Assembly: GCA_964385465.1 (NCBI GenBank)
Contig: CAYLPJ010000005.1
Coordinates: 1-64,000 of the forward strand
DNA length: 64,000 bases
Reading direction: 5' to 3'
Source: CAYLPJ01 sp964385465
GTDB lineage: Bacteria > Planctomycetota > Phycisphaerae > SM23-33
The notes under the pieces are model-generated. The model ran no database searches. It saw nothing but the letters and a program-made list of their open reading frames with translations, and had not been told where the DNA came from. This document shows positions 16,632 through 24,941 of this stretch, piece by piece (position 1 is the stretch's first letter; each line of letters begins with the position of its first letter). Made by a program: the position numbers and the translations under genes.

Positions 16632-18167
16632 TCAGATGATCCGCAGGTTGTCGACCATCACGCACCGGCGCAGGCGGGTGTAGGTACGCGGCGTGCAGAT
16701 GCCCTCGCCAGTGCTGCACGCGATCGAGTAGCTGCCGTAGCCCTCCCCGCCGCCTCCGTTGCCCGCGACGGAGGGGCCGTTCTTGACGAAGATCGTCGTA
16801 TCCATCGCCTTGCCCATGCAGGTCATGTGGTCCACCAGGCGGGAGTGGATCACGGAGGTGTGCCCGAAGCCGTGCTCGGCGTCGACGGCGAAGTCCACCG
16901 CCTGCTCGAAGTCCCGGCAGCGGACGAAGGGGATCACGGGCATCATCTGCTCGGCCTGGACGAACGGGTGGTCCTGCGGCGTTTCGCCGAAGAGCATCCG
17001 GCAGCCGGCGGGGACGCTGAGGCCGATGGCCTCTGCGAGCACGCCCGCCTCGGCGCCGACGTACTTTCGCACCGCGTGGGGGTGCCCGCCGCTGTCGCCG
17101 GGGGCGATGCACAGCTCGGCCAGGCGGTTCATCTGCTCGGGCGTCAGGCGGAAGGCGCCGACGTTCTCGGTCGCCCGCATCATCGCGTCCCAGACCTCGC
17201 CGACGACGTAGACCTCCTTCTCGGAGAGGCAGAGGAGGTTGTTGTCGTAGACGGCGCCCTCGAGGATGCAGCGGGCGGCGTTGTCCAGGTCCGCCGAGGC
17301 ATCCACCACCGCCGGCGGGTTGCCCGGGCCGGCGCAGATCGCCCGCTTGCCGGACTTCATCGCCGCGGCCACGACGCCCGGCCCGCCGGTGATCGACAGC
17401 AGTGCGACGTCCGGGTGGCGGAAGACCTCCTGGGCGGACTCGATCGTGGGCTCGGTGATCACGCAGATCAGGTTGTCGATGCCGAGCTTCTCGTAGATCG
17501 CCTGGTTGAAGATCTTCGCCCCCTCGGCCGCGACGGCCTTGCCGCCGGGGTGGGGGTTACAGACCAGGCTGTTGCCGGCGGCGATCATGTTCACCGCGTT
17601 GTTGGCCAGCGTCGGCAGGGAGTGGGTCACCGGCGTAATCACGCCGATGACGCCCCATGGCGCGTGCTCCTCCAGCGTGATGCCGTGATCGCCGCTGAAG
17701 CACTCGGTCTGGAGGAACTCCACGCCCAGGGCGATGTTGCCCACGGCGACGAGCTTCTCGGGCTTGTGCGCGGCATGGCCGATCCGCGTCTCCTCGTATT
17801 CCATCTGCCCCAGCCGGTCGGCCTGGCGGACGCAGATCTGGCGGATGAGGTCGCAGGCGATCTTGCGCTGGGCCAGCGAGCGGCGGACCAGCGCGGCCTG
17901 GGCGGTCTTGGCGGCCGCGACGGCGTCGGCCACCGAGCTGAACTGCCCGAACTTGCCGCTCGGGCCCGCCGCAGCGGACGGGGCCGGGCGGGGTGAGGGC
18001 GCCGCGGCCACCGCCGTCGCCGCCGAGCCGTTGCCGTTGCCCGCCGAGACGGGCGCGGGCGCCGAGCTGCCGGCGGGGGGGGGCACGCGTCCGCCCCAGC
18101 CGTCGCGGACGCGGTCCATGACCGCCTGGACCATTTCGCGAACCATCCGGTCGTTCACTTGCGTCAT
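16632..18167 (-). CDS. CoA-acylating aldehyde dehydrogenase (PduP-like), BMC lumen enzyme
   Basis: This 511-aa enzyme should oxidise lactaldehyde (or propionaldehyde) to the acyl-CoA with NAD+. The catalytic Cys is Cys313 in DNNLLCLSEKEV. Other family marks are WGVIGVITPVTH, NPHPGGKAVA and ITGGPGVVAAAM. An amphipathic N-terminal helix (MTQVNDRMVREMVQAVMDRV) and an Ala/Pro/Gly linker to about residue 75 form a standard encapsulation peptide. ATG 18167 is preferred to the ATG five codons upstream because AGGAG lies six bases before it. It uses CoA regenerated by PduL and makes NADH that must be recycled; no obvious alcohol dehydrogenase is in the operon. Confidence 0.92.
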   Translation of the reverse strand: MTQVNDRMVREMVQAVMDRVRDGWGGRVPPPAGSSAPAPVSAGNGNGSAATAVAAAPSPRPAPSAAAGPSGKFGQFSSVADAVAAAKTAQAALVRRSLAQRKIACDLIRQICVRQADRLGQMEYEETRIGHAAHKPEKLVAVGNIALGVEFLQTECFSGDHGITLEEHAPWGVIGVITPVTHSLPTLANNAVNMIAAGNSLVCNPHPGGKAVAAEGAKIFNQAIYEKLGIDNLICVITEPTIESAQEVFRHPDVALLSITGGPGVVAAAMKSGKRAICAGPGNPPAVVDASADLDNAARCILEGAVYDNNLLCLSEKEVYVVGEVWDAMMRATENVGAFRLTPEQMNRLAELCIAPGDSGGHPHAVRKYVGAEAGVLAEAIGLSVPAGCRMLFGETPQDHPFVQAEQMMPVIPFVRCRDFEQAVDFAVDAEHGFGHTSVIHSRLVDHMTCMGKAMDTTIFVKNGPSVAGNGGGGEGYGSYSIACSTGEGICTPRTYTRLRRCVMVDNLRII

Positions 18168-18207
18168 GTCATGCTCCTGCATCCGGCGTCATGCACATCG
18201 GGGCGGC

Positions 18208-18516
18208 TCAGGCGTCCTTGCGGTAGACGGTGGCGTTGTCGGCGTAGACCGTATCGACCACGCCGATGATCACGCAGTCCACCGGCGCCTTGTCCGTCAC
18301 GGAGGTCATCCGCGCGCTGGAGCCCTGCGTGACCAGCACCAGGTCGTCCGTTCCGGCCCCGAGGAAGTCCACGGCCACGAAGCACCGACCGACCGGCGTC
18401 ATCGTGCCGGCCTTCTCGTCCACGCGCATGGGGTCGACGATGAGCAGCTTGCGGCCGGTCATGTCGTCGACCTTCTGCGTGGTGACCACGTTGCCTCGCA
18501 CACGGGCGATGAACAT
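18208..18516 (-). CDS. BMC-P shell pentamer (EutN/CcmL family), copy 3
   Basis: This 102-aa protein has the EutN/CcmL pattern MFIARVRGNVV, KLLIVDPM, VAVDFLGAGTDDLVLVTQGS and VIIGVVDTVY. It has a charged insertion between the first two strands compared with copy 2. It sits between a BMC-H gene and the aldehyde dehydrogenase. Three BMC-P genes per locus is usual for the PVM type, which suggests mixed or specialised vertices. Confidence 0.92.
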   Translation of the reverse strand: MFIARVRGNVVTTQKVDDMTGRKLLIVDPMRVDEKAGTMTPVGRCFVAVDFLGAGTDDLVLVTQGSSARMTSVTDKAPVDCVIIGVVDTVYADNATVYRKDA

Positions 18517-18574
18517 GGGCGTCTCCGGTGTATCTGTCGGCCGGGGGGCGGGCCCGCCGGGTCGGTCGCGGCGA

Positions 18575-18850
18575 CTACTTCGCCGACGGGAGAATCTTGC
18601 TCAGTTCGCCGTGGGGTCGCGGGATCACGTGCACGCTGACGACCTCGCCGACGCGCGACCCGGCCGCCGAGCCGGCGTCCACGGCCGCCTTGACGGCCGC
18701 GACGTCCCCGACCACGCACACGCTGATGAAGCCGCTGCCGACCTTCCGCGTGCCGGCGAAGCTCACCTTGGCGGCCTTGAGCATCGCGTCGGTGGCCTCG
18801 ATCAGCGCCACCAGGCCTCTCGTCTCGATCATTCCCAATGCTTCGTCCAT
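18575..18850 (-). CDS. BMC-H shell hexamer protein, copy 1
   Basis: This 91-aa single-BMC-domain protein begins ALGMIETRGLVALIEATDAMLKAA, contains GDVAAVKAAVDAG and ends VVSVHVIPRPHGEL. Hexamers tile the facets of the shell. The pore loop lies in the RKVGSGFIS region. ATG 18850 is the first Met of the conserved domain; a long in-frame extension upstream is out of family size. It stands alone between ackA and a BMC-P gene, apart from the other two BMC-H genes, and may be a third, distinct facet protein. Confidence 0.93.
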   Translation of the reverse strand: MDEALGMIETRGLVALIEATDAMLKAAKVSFAGTRKVGSGFISVCVVGDVAAVKAAVDAGSAAGSRVGEVVSVHVIPRPHGELSKILPSAK

Positions 18851-18939
18851 CGCTGGTCTCCATCCGGCCGGGGCACCACGCACGGGCCGGTTCCTTTGCT
18901 CGCTGTCGCCGCGGGCCGGGGGCTCGCGGCGGGTGTCGT

Positions 18940-20124
18940 CTAGTCCTTGCCCAGCAGTTCCGCCGCCTGGCGGGCGACAATCAATTCCTCGTTGGTGGGC
19001 AGCACCCAGATCGCCGCGGCGCTGCCGTCGGCGTCGATGCGCCCCTCGTTGGTGGTCCGTTCGTTGGCGTCGGCGTCCATGGCCACGCCGGCGAAGTCCA
19101 GGCCGGTCAGCACGCGTCCGCGGACGAGCGGGGACCGCTGCCCGATGCCGCCGGTGAAGGCGATCGCGTCGGCCCCGCCGAGCTCGACGAGGTAGGCCCC
19201 GAGGTAGTCGCGGATCGCGGTGACGTACAGCTCCAGGGCCATCAGGCAGCCCTCGTCGCCGTCGGCGGCGCCGCGTTCGATGTCTCGCATGTCCCCGCCC
19301 GTGTCGCTGATCGCCGCCAGCCCGGCCCGGCCGCCGAGATCGGCGAGCAGCTCCTCCAGCCCGCGCCCGGTGCGGTCGGCCATGAGCTTCAGGCCGTAGG
19401 CGTCGAAGTCTCCCACCCGCGTGCCCTGGGGCAGGCCCGACTGCGGCGAGAGGCCCATGCTGGTGGCCACCGAGGCTCCGTCGCGGATCGCGCAGAGGCT
19501 CGACGAGCCGCCGAGGTGGCAGGAGATCACGCGGGAGGCGCCGGGCGCGACCTCGCCGAGGCGCGTGGCGATGTACCGGTGGGACGCGCCGTGGTAGCCG
19601 TATCGCTTCACGCCGTACTCGTCGGCCCACGCCGGGGGCGTCGCGTACAGGCGGCGCCGCGGCGGGTTGGTGCGGTGGAAGCCCGGCTCGAACGCCGCCA
19701 CCAGCGGCGTGTCGCCCAGCACCTTCCGGAACATCCGCATGGCCGCGATGTACGGCGGGTTGTGCGCCGGCGCGACGGGGTTGAAGTACTCCATCCGCGC
19801 CAACAAGTCGTCGTCGACGAGGCAGACGGGCTCGCAGTCCCCGCCCATGACGGCCTTGAAGGCCACCGCGTCCAGCTCGTCCGGCTCGGCGAGGATCCCG
19901 GCGTCGACCAGCTCATCCAGCACGCGCAGAATGGCCTGGCCGTGGTCGGCGAAGTCCGCGGCGGCCTCGCGGGGTTCCGCCTCGGCGAGCTCGAGCTTCA
20001 GCCTCCCGCCGTCGCCGCCGATGCGGTCGGCGCCGCCGGAGGCGAGCTCGGTCTCCCCGGCGGCCATGTCCAGCAGCCGGAACTTGAAGCTCGTCGAGCC
20101 GATATTGCTGACCAGGATCTTCAT
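18940..20124 (-). CDS. ackA: Acetate kinase-like enzyme of the BMC locus
   Basis: This 394-aa ASKHA-fold kinase should convert acyl-phosphate (probably lactyl- or propionyl-phosphate) and ADP to acid and ATP. It starts KILVSNIGSTSFKF; Asn7, His121, His178 (RYGYHGASH), His203 and Arg236 match the active-site residues of characterised acetate kinases. Two positions differ: the Arg of the usual HRVVHGG motif is Lys90 (FKAVMGG), and the catalytic Asp of FDTAFH is Glu146 (FEPGFH). These changes suggest a different substrate or rate. It lies between two BMC-H genes. No targeting helix is visible, so it may act outside the shell. Confidence 0.85.
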   Translation of the reverse strand: MKILVSNIGSTSFKFRLLDMAAGETELASGGADRIGGDGGRLKLELAEAEPREAAADFADHGQAILRVLDELVDAGILAEPDELDAVAFKAVMGGDCEPVCLVDDDLLARMEYFNPVAPAHNPPYIAAMRMFRKVLGDTPLVAAFEPGFHRTNPPRRRLYATPPAWADEYGVKRYGYHGASHRYIATRLGEVAPGASRVISCHLGGSSSLCAIRDGASVATSMGLSPQSGLPQGTRVGDFDAYGLKLMADRTGRGLEELLADLGGRAGLAAISDTGGDMRDIERGAADGDEGCLMALELYVTAIRDYLGAYLVELGGADAIAFTGGIGQRSPLVRGRVLTGLDFAGVAMDADANERTTNEGRIDADGSAAAIWVLPTNEELIVARQAAELLGKD

Positions 20125-20182
20125 GGTCGTCGCTCGGGGCCTGCCGCCGCCGCGCCGCTGGGGGCGCGGGGCTCGGCGGGGC

Positions 20183-20449
20183 CTACTTGAGGAACGTCGT
20201 GTCCAGCGCGTCGTTCGGCGCGGGGATGACGTGGGCGTGCAGCAGCTCGCCGACCTTCCCCGCCGCCGCCGCGCCGGCGTCGACGGCCGCCTTCACCGAC
20301 CCGACGTCGCCGGAGACGAGCGTGGTGACGTACCCTCCGCCGATCTCGATGCGGCGGACGAGGTCCACGTTGGCGGCTTTGCACATGGCGTCGGATGCCT
20401 CGACGAGTCCGACGAAGCCCTTGGTCTCGATCATGCCCAGTGCTTGCAT
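20183..20449 (-). CDS. BMC-H shell hexamer protein, copy 2
   Basis: This 88-aa single-BMC-domain protein starts MQALGMIETKGFVGLVEASDAM, has GDVGSVKAAVDAG, and ends ELLHAHVIPAPNDAL. The pore region reads EIGGGYVTT. It is closely spaced with copy 3 upstream (75 bp) and ackA downstream (58 bp). It is shorter at the C-terminus than the other copies. Confidence 0.93.
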   Translation of the reverse strand: MQALGMIETKGFVGLVEASDAMCKAANVDLVRRIEIGGGYVTTLVSGDVGSVKAAVDAGAAAAGKVGELLHAHVIPAPNDALDTTFLK

Positions 20450-20524
20450 CTGAAGCTCTCCTGTACGCCGCGTCGCCGGGGGGGCGCGCGGGGTGGGGTC
20501 TGACGGCTGCGGCGGGTTCGCCGG

Positions 20525-20830
20525 CTACTTGTTGCCGCCCTTGCGCGTCGGCGCCGGGCCCTGCGGCAGCGCCGCGGCCAGCTCCTCGTGCGGGCGGGGG
20601 ATCACGTGAACGCTGACGACCTCGCCAAGCCTCGCCGCGGCGGCGGCGCCGGCGTCCGTCGATGCCTTGACGGCGGCGACGTCCCCGCGGACGAAGCTCG
20701 TCACCATGCCCCCGCCGACGCGGTCCCAGCCGAGGACCTCGACGCTGGCGGCCTTGACCATCGCGTCGGTCGCCTCGATCAGCGGGACCAGGCCCCGCGT
20801 CTCGACCATGCCCAATGCTTGCAGTGCCAT
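20525..20830 (-). CDS. BMC-H shell hexamer protein, copy 3
   Basis: This 101-aa protein begins MALQALGMVETRGLVPLIEATDAM, contains GDVAAVKASTDAG, and has VVSVHVIPRPHEEL followed by a basic tail (PAPTRKGGNK). A GGAGAG element precedes the ATG. It is the most upstream shell gene after pduL. Its C-terminal end resembles copy 1, which suggests that these two arose by duplication. Confidence 0.93.
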   Translation of the reverse strand: MALQALGMVETRGLVPLIEATDAMVKAASVEVLGWDRVGGGMVTSFVRGDVAAVKASTDAGAAAAARLGEVVSVHVIPRPHEELAAALPQGPAPTRKGGNK

Positions 20831-20904
20831 CTATGCTCTCCTCTGTGACTCGCTCGCCCGTGGGGGCGGTGTGGTCGCGTTCCCGGTGGGGTCTCGTCGG
20901 GCTT

Positions 20905-21600
20905 CTAGGACAGCAGCTCCGCCCCGGTCGCGTCGACCAGGTTGCAGGCGTTGCCCTCGTCGGTATCCAGGTGGACCTCCAGCAGCGTGTTGGGGCTCAC
21001 GCGGCAGAGGACGTTCTCGAAGGTCACCCCGCAGTCGCTGAGGATTCTCAGGCGGACGTACTGGCGGTCGGAGAAGCCGTACGTCTCGGCGTCGGCGGGG
21101 CTCATGTGCACGTGGCGCTCGGCTCGGATGACGCCCTCGGGCAGTTCGACCGTCCCGGCCGGGCCCATGACCACGCACCCGGGCGTGCCGTCCAGCGTGC
21201 CCGACGGGCGTGTCGGGGCGTCGACGCCCAGGGCGATCGCGTCGGTGAAGCTCAGCTCGATCTGCGAGCGCTTGCGGACAGGCCCGAGGATGCGGACCTT
21301 GTCGATCACCCGCCGTCGGGGTCCGATGATGGTGACGGTCTGCTCGGCGGCGAACTCGCCCGGCTGGTACAGCCAGCGGTAGACCGTCAGCTCCGCGCCG
21401 GGGCCGAAGAGCGTCTCGAGGTGCTCCTGCGAGATGTGCATGTGCCTGGCGGAGATGTTGACCACCAGGTTCGGCGTGTAGGCGACGGAGAGTTGCGGCT
21501 CGCCGGCGGCCAGGCGGGAGGCGAAGCGCTCCTTGACGATCTGGCGGACCACCCGCTCGAGCTGCTCGCGGGGCATCGGGATGTTCATCATCGTGCTCAT
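20905..21600 (-). CDS. pduL: Phosphate acyltransferase PduL, BMC-targeted
   Basis: This 231-aa enzyme transfers the acyl group from CoA to phosphate inside the compartment, freeing CoA for the aldehyde dehydrogenase. Two tandem PduL barrels are visible: ISARHMHISQEHL with metal-binding His, and the second site ERHVHMSPADAE. The N-terminus (PREQLERVVRQIVKERFASR) is an amphipathic helix expected to direct encapsulation. ATG 21600 is chosen because it starts at this helix; an extension into the upstream gene is out of family size. It follows deoR by 13 bp and is the first structural gene of the operon. Confidence 0.93.
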   Translation of the reverse strand: MSTMMNIPMPREQLERVVRQIVKERFASRLAAGEPQLSVAYTPNLVVNISARHMHISQEHLETLFGPGAELTVYRWLYQPGEFAAEQTVTIIGPRRRVIDKVRILGPVRKRSQIELSFTDAIALGVDAPTRPSGTLDGTPGCVVMGPAGTVELPEGVIRAERHVHMSPADAETYGFSDRQYVRLRILSDCGVTFENVLCRVSPNTLLEVHLDTDEGNACNLVDATGAELLS

Positions 21601-21613
21601 GGCGATCTGTGCC

Positions 21614-22417
21614 TCATGCGGTCTCGGACGTTCCGCCCCCGACGGGCTCGGCATAGACGACCCGCGCCGCCAGGGCGTCCAGCCAGCGGCGCGTCGCGGC
21701 TTCGGCGCCGGCGTCGGTGACCACCACGTCCACCTCCGCCAGGTCGCACAGCTTGGCCACCGCGCGGCGCCCGAATTTCGTGTGATCCACGGCCAGGATG
21801 ACCTCGGCGGCCTTGGCCATCATCTTCCGTTCCACCTCGACCATCATCTGGTTGGCGTTGAAGGCGCCGTCCTCGGTCACGCCCGCACAGCTCATCACGA
21901 GCTGCGTGGCGTTCAGCTCGTCCAGTTGCCTCACGGCCGTCTCGCCCAGGGCCACGCCCGTTCGCGGGTAGACGTACCCGCCGATGAGGGTCACCTCGGT
22001 CGCGATGTCGCTGCTGACCAGCGAGGCGATGGGCACGGAGTTGGTCACCACGCTGATCCGCCGCCCGGCAATCGCCCGGGCGACCTCCCGGCAGGTGGTC
22101 CCGCCGTTGATGATGACCGTCTGGTTCTCGGGGATCAGCCCGCCGACGGCACGGGCGATCGCCTGCTTCTCCTCGGCGGCGGCGGTCTCCCGGTCCGTGA
22201 ACGCCAGTCTGTGTGCAGCCGTGTCCCGCAGGAACACCGCACCGCCGTGGGCTCGCCGGAGGATGCCCTGCTCTTCGAGCACTTCCAGGTCCCGCCGGAC
22301 GGTGCTCTCGGATACTCCCAGGGCCTGCACGAGTTCCGCCATGGACATAAAGCCCTTCAGGGCCAAGAGATCTACCGCCCTTGCGCGGCGATCCTCGATC
22401 AGTGTGTCTGTTGCCAT
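21614..22417 (-). CDS. DeoR-family transcriptional regulator of the BMC operon
   Basis: This 267-aa protein has an N-terminal winged helix-turn-helix (MAELVQALGVSESTVRRDLEVLEEQG, in the span of about residues 24-50) followed by RRAHGGAVF, diagnostic of DeoR proteins. The C-terminal half is a DeoR sensor domain (INGGTTCREVA and VSCAG-type loops), which in this family binds phosphorylated sugar intermediates. It is the first gene of the operon, 13 bp before pduL, so it probably controls its own expression and that of the compartment, releasing the DNA when a fucose/rhamnose metabolite appears. The inverted repeat at 22490-22509 is a candidate operator. Confidence 0.92.
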   Translation of the reverse strand: MATDTLIEDRRARAVDLLALKGFMSMAELVQALGVSESTVRRDLEVLEEQGILRRAHGGAVFLRDTAAHRLAFTDRETAAAEEKQAIARAVGGLIPENQTVIINGGTTCREVARAIAGRRISVVTNSVPIASLVSSDIATEVTLIGGYVYPRTGVALGETAVRQLDELNATQLVMSCAGVTEDGAFNANQMMVEVERKMMAKAAEVILAVDHTKFGRRAVAKLCDLAEVDVVVTDAGAEAATRRWLDALAARVVYAEPVGGGTSETA

Positions 22418-22456
22418 GACGAAATTCCGCCGAGTTTATGGCATAATACGATAACT

Positions 22457-22484
22457 ATTCTAGCCAGCCGTCAGCAGAAGGCAA
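22457..22484 (-). promoter_or_regulatory. Candidate promoter of the BMC operon
   Basis: On the minus strand, TTGCCT (22479-22484) and TAGAAT (22457-22462) are 16 bp apart. Predicted transcription starts about 30 nt before the DeoR ATG. The region is AT-rich relative to its surroundings, as expected of a regulated promoter. Confidence 0.55.
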
Positions 22485-22489
22485 GAAAT

Positions 22490-22509
22490 ATGCGCAAAAA
22501 AACGCGCAT
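22490..22509. promoter_or_regulatory. Perfect inverted repeat upstream of deoR (candidate operator)
   Basis: ATGCGC (22490-22495) and GCGCAT (22504-22509) flank an eight-base A-rich spacer. The site lies directly upstream of the -35 of the BMC promoter. It is not followed by a T-tract on the minus strand, which argues against a terminator for the DUF1844 gene. DeoR binding is an inference from position only. Confidence 0.4.
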
Positions 22510-22597
22510 TGATGAAGGAATGGTGTCGGAATCGTGAGGGAAAGCTCTCAAGCAGCCCGGGGAAGTCCTCGCCGCGCCCCGAACCTGGGACCGGGCC

Positions 22598-23116
22598 TCA
22601 CGGACTGCTGATCTGCGGGCCTCCGCCGCCGGGAACCTGCGTCCCGGGCCCCTGCTGTTCCCCGCCGGCCGGGCCGGAAGCGACCTGCTGGGCGATCGAG
22701 ACGTACTGCATGCGGCACTCGTAGATGGCCTGGTCCAGCAGCTTGCTCTCCTCGTCGCTGAGGTTGCCCTTGGTCTTCTCCTCCAGGACGTTCAGCGTGT
22801 CGATGTGATACTTGGCCAGGTCCAGGTCCACGATCCGCCGCCCGGTCCGCCGGTCGGCCATGCCGCCGAGGGCCAGGAACGCCTGCGTGGCCGTCGAGTT
22901 GACGAGCGTCGAGAAGCTCGCCTTGGGAAGCTGCCTCTGCTGTCCGCCGGGCCCGGCCGCCCCGGCCGCTCCGGCCGCCTCGGCCTCGGCCGCCTGCTCC
23001 TCGACCTCCTTGGCCAGTTTCTCCTTCTCGGCCTGGGCCTGGGCTTTCCAGTCGTCGTCGATGATGATCTTCGGCTTCTCGCCGCTGTCGCCGCCGGTTT
23101 GTCCGTTCTCAGCCAT
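22598..23116 (-). CDS. DUF1844-family protein
   Basis: This 172-aa cytoplasmic protein has an N-terminal charged, coiled-coil-prone part (KEKLAKEVEEQAAEAEAAG) and a Gly/Gln-rich hinge, followed by the DUF1844 core ASFSTLVNSTATQAFLALGG with DLDLAKYHIDTLNVLEEK. The tail is Gly/Pro-rich. The function of the family is unknown; it is widespread in Planctomycetes and Acidobacteria. The ATG at 23116 follows GGACAGGC, a moderate ribosome binding site. The gene ends 90 bp before the BMC promoter and is not obviously linked to the compartment. Confidence 0.88.
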   Translation of the reverse strand: MAENGQTGGDSGEKPKIIIDDDWKAQAQAEKEKLAKEVEEQAAEAEAAGAAGAAGPGGQQRQLPKASFSTLVNSTATQAFLALGGMADRRTGRRIVDLDLAKYHIDTLNVLEEKTKGNLSDEESKLLDQAIYECRMQYVSIAQQVASGPAGGEQQGPGTQVPGGGGPQISSP

Positions 23117-23405
23117 CGTGCCTGTCCTTTGCGGGGGCGTGGGTGTTCGCGGTTCCGTTCCGCCGGAACGATAGCAGAATAGGGACCTTGGCGTCCATCC
23201 TGAAGAGAATTCGCGAATGGCAAGGGGGTACGGCCGAACGGGAGCAGGAGGGATTCGGGAGACAAAGGGGATGTGGCAGGACGTTTCTCCCGTCCTTGTC
23301 GTTCGGCTCACTTCTGCTGTCTGTATCGCTACGGAGTTCTTCCTGGCGGCTCGCGTCCGCGTTCATCCTTGCGGAATCTTCGCCGCCGGGGGTTCGCCGC
23401 TCGAC

Positions 23406-24941
23406 TCACGCGCCGGCGATGCGGGGCATTCGCATGGGCTCGCCCTGGAGGATCGCCTGGACGAACTCGTGCAGCAGCCGGCTCTTGATCTCCGCCGCCG
23501 CAGGGTCGTGCCACAGGTTGCGGACCTCGTGGGGGTCCTCCTGGAGATCGAACAGTTCGCCGTCCTCGCCGTCGCGGTAGACGGTCAGCTTGTAGCGGTC
23601 GTTGACGATCGTCCGCATGTGGAAGTGCCGCGTGCCGTGATGGTTCTCCGTGATCGACCACCGCCGGGCCGGCTGGCCCCCGCACCAGGTGTCCAACTGG
23701 TCCACGCCGGTCATCAGGCCGGGGATGTCTTGGCCCGCCGCGGCCAGGAAGGTCGGCGAGAGGTCCACGAGGTTCTGGATGGCGCCGCTGGTTTGCCCGG
23801 CGGGGACGCGGCCGGGCCAGCGGACGAGGAAGGGCACGCGGAGCAGGTCTTCGTAATGGTGGACGGCCTTTGCGATCAGCCCGTGCTGGCCGAGGAAGTG
23901 CCCGTGGTCGGTGCTGAAGACCACGAGGGTGTTGTCGGCGAGCCCGTTGCGGTCAAGGCATTCGAGGATCCGCCCGATCTCGCGGTCCATGAAGCTGACC
24001 ATGCCGTAGTAGCAGGCCATGTCCTTGCGGAGCTCGTCGGGCTCGCGATGGTGCCTGTGGCCTCCGTGGATGGCCTCGCCCCGCCGCTGTTGCTGCCACC
24101 AGTCCGGGTCGTCTTCCTGCGTCTTGCGGAAGTGGATGGGGTTGGCGTCGTGCTCGCCCTCGGTGATCGAGCCGATGGGCATGTCGGCCGGGTCGTACAT
24201 GCTCGCCCACGGCTCGGAGACGATGTAGGGCGGGTGCGGATCGTGGAAGCTGGACCAGACGAAGAACGGCTGGTCGTCGCCGGCGGCCTGGTCGATCTGG
24301 GCGATCGTCCGCTCGCCGGTCCAGTGCGTGTAGTGATACTCCTCGGGCAGGGCCCAGCTTCGGTTGTCGCGGAGGAAGTACTGGGTCCGGCTGCCCTTGC
24401 CCGGCTTGGGGGGCCAGTCCTGGAAGTAGTCCTTCCAGTTGGTCAGGCCCTGCTCCTCCATCCAGATGCCGTAATGCTGCCCGGCGTGGGACTCGTCGGC
24501 GTGGTTGCGAGCCAGCTCGATATGCTGGAAGCCGTACCAGGGCCCCTGGAACTCGCGCCAGAAATCCAGGTCTCGCAGCGTGGGTTGGCACTCGAGGCTC
24601 TCCATGCCCGGCTCGCTGGCCAGCGGCTGGAAGTGCGCCTTGCCGATCAGGGCCGTGTAGTAGCCCAGCCCGCCGAGCATCTCACCGATGGTGGGCACGT
24701 CCTCGAAGAGCTTGGTCCCCAGCGACCACGCGCCGTGCTCGCAGGGCATCTGTCCGGTGATGATGCTCGCCCGCGTCGGCGTGCACGTGGGGTTCGGGCA
24801 GTACGCCCGGTCGAAACGCACGCCCTCGTTGCACAGTCGGTCCAGCGCCGGCGTGCGGATGCGGTCGTTCACCGCGCCCAGCGTGCTGTGGTGCTGCTGG
24901 TCGGACGTGATCAGGAGGATGTTCGGTCGGTCCGTGGCCAT
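23406..24941 (-). CDS. Sulfatase (type I family)
   Basis: This 511-aa alkaline phosphatase-superfamily sulfatase has the N-terminal metal site RPNILLITSDQQ. The formylglycine motif region is CTPTR at 53-57, followed by ASIITG; Cys53 would be converted to formylglycine, but the usual Ser of CxPSR is Thr. A second metal site is STDHGHFLGQHGL. No signal peptide is visible, so it either acts in the cytoplasm or uses another route. It sits next to a GH20 hexosaminidase, pointing to breakdown of sulfated amino-sugar glycans. A maturase is not in the window. Confidence 0.88.
   Translation of the reverse strand: MATDRPNILLITSDQQHHSTLGAVNDRIRTPALDRLCNEGVRFDRAYCPNPTCTPTRASIITGQMPCEHGAWSLGTKLFEDVPTIGEMLGGLGYYTALIGKAHFQPLASEPGMESLECQPTLRDLDFWREFQGPWYGFQHIELARNHADESHAGQHYGIWMEEQGLTNWKDYFQDWPPKPGKGSRTQYFLRDNRSWALPEEYHYTHWTGERTIAQIDQAAGDDQPFFVWSSFHDPHPPYIVSEPWASMYDPADMPIGSITEGEHDANPIHFRKTQEDDPDWWQQQRRGEAIHGGHRHHREPDELRKDMACYYGMVSFMDREIGRILECLDRNGLADNTLVVFSTDHGHFLGQHGLIAKAVHHYEDLLRVPFLVRWPGRVPAGQTSGAIQNLVDLSPTFLAAAGQDIPGLMTGVDQLDTWCGGQPARRWSITENHHGTRHFHMRTIVNDRYKLTVYRDGEDGELFDLQEDPHEVRNLWHDPAAAEIKSRLLHEFVQAILQGEPMRMPRIAGA

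Noticed and set aside
18851..19630. N-terminal extension of BMC-H copy 1
   Set aside because: The frame is open far upstream across ackA, but BMC-H proteins are about 90 aa and the domain begins at ATG 18850.
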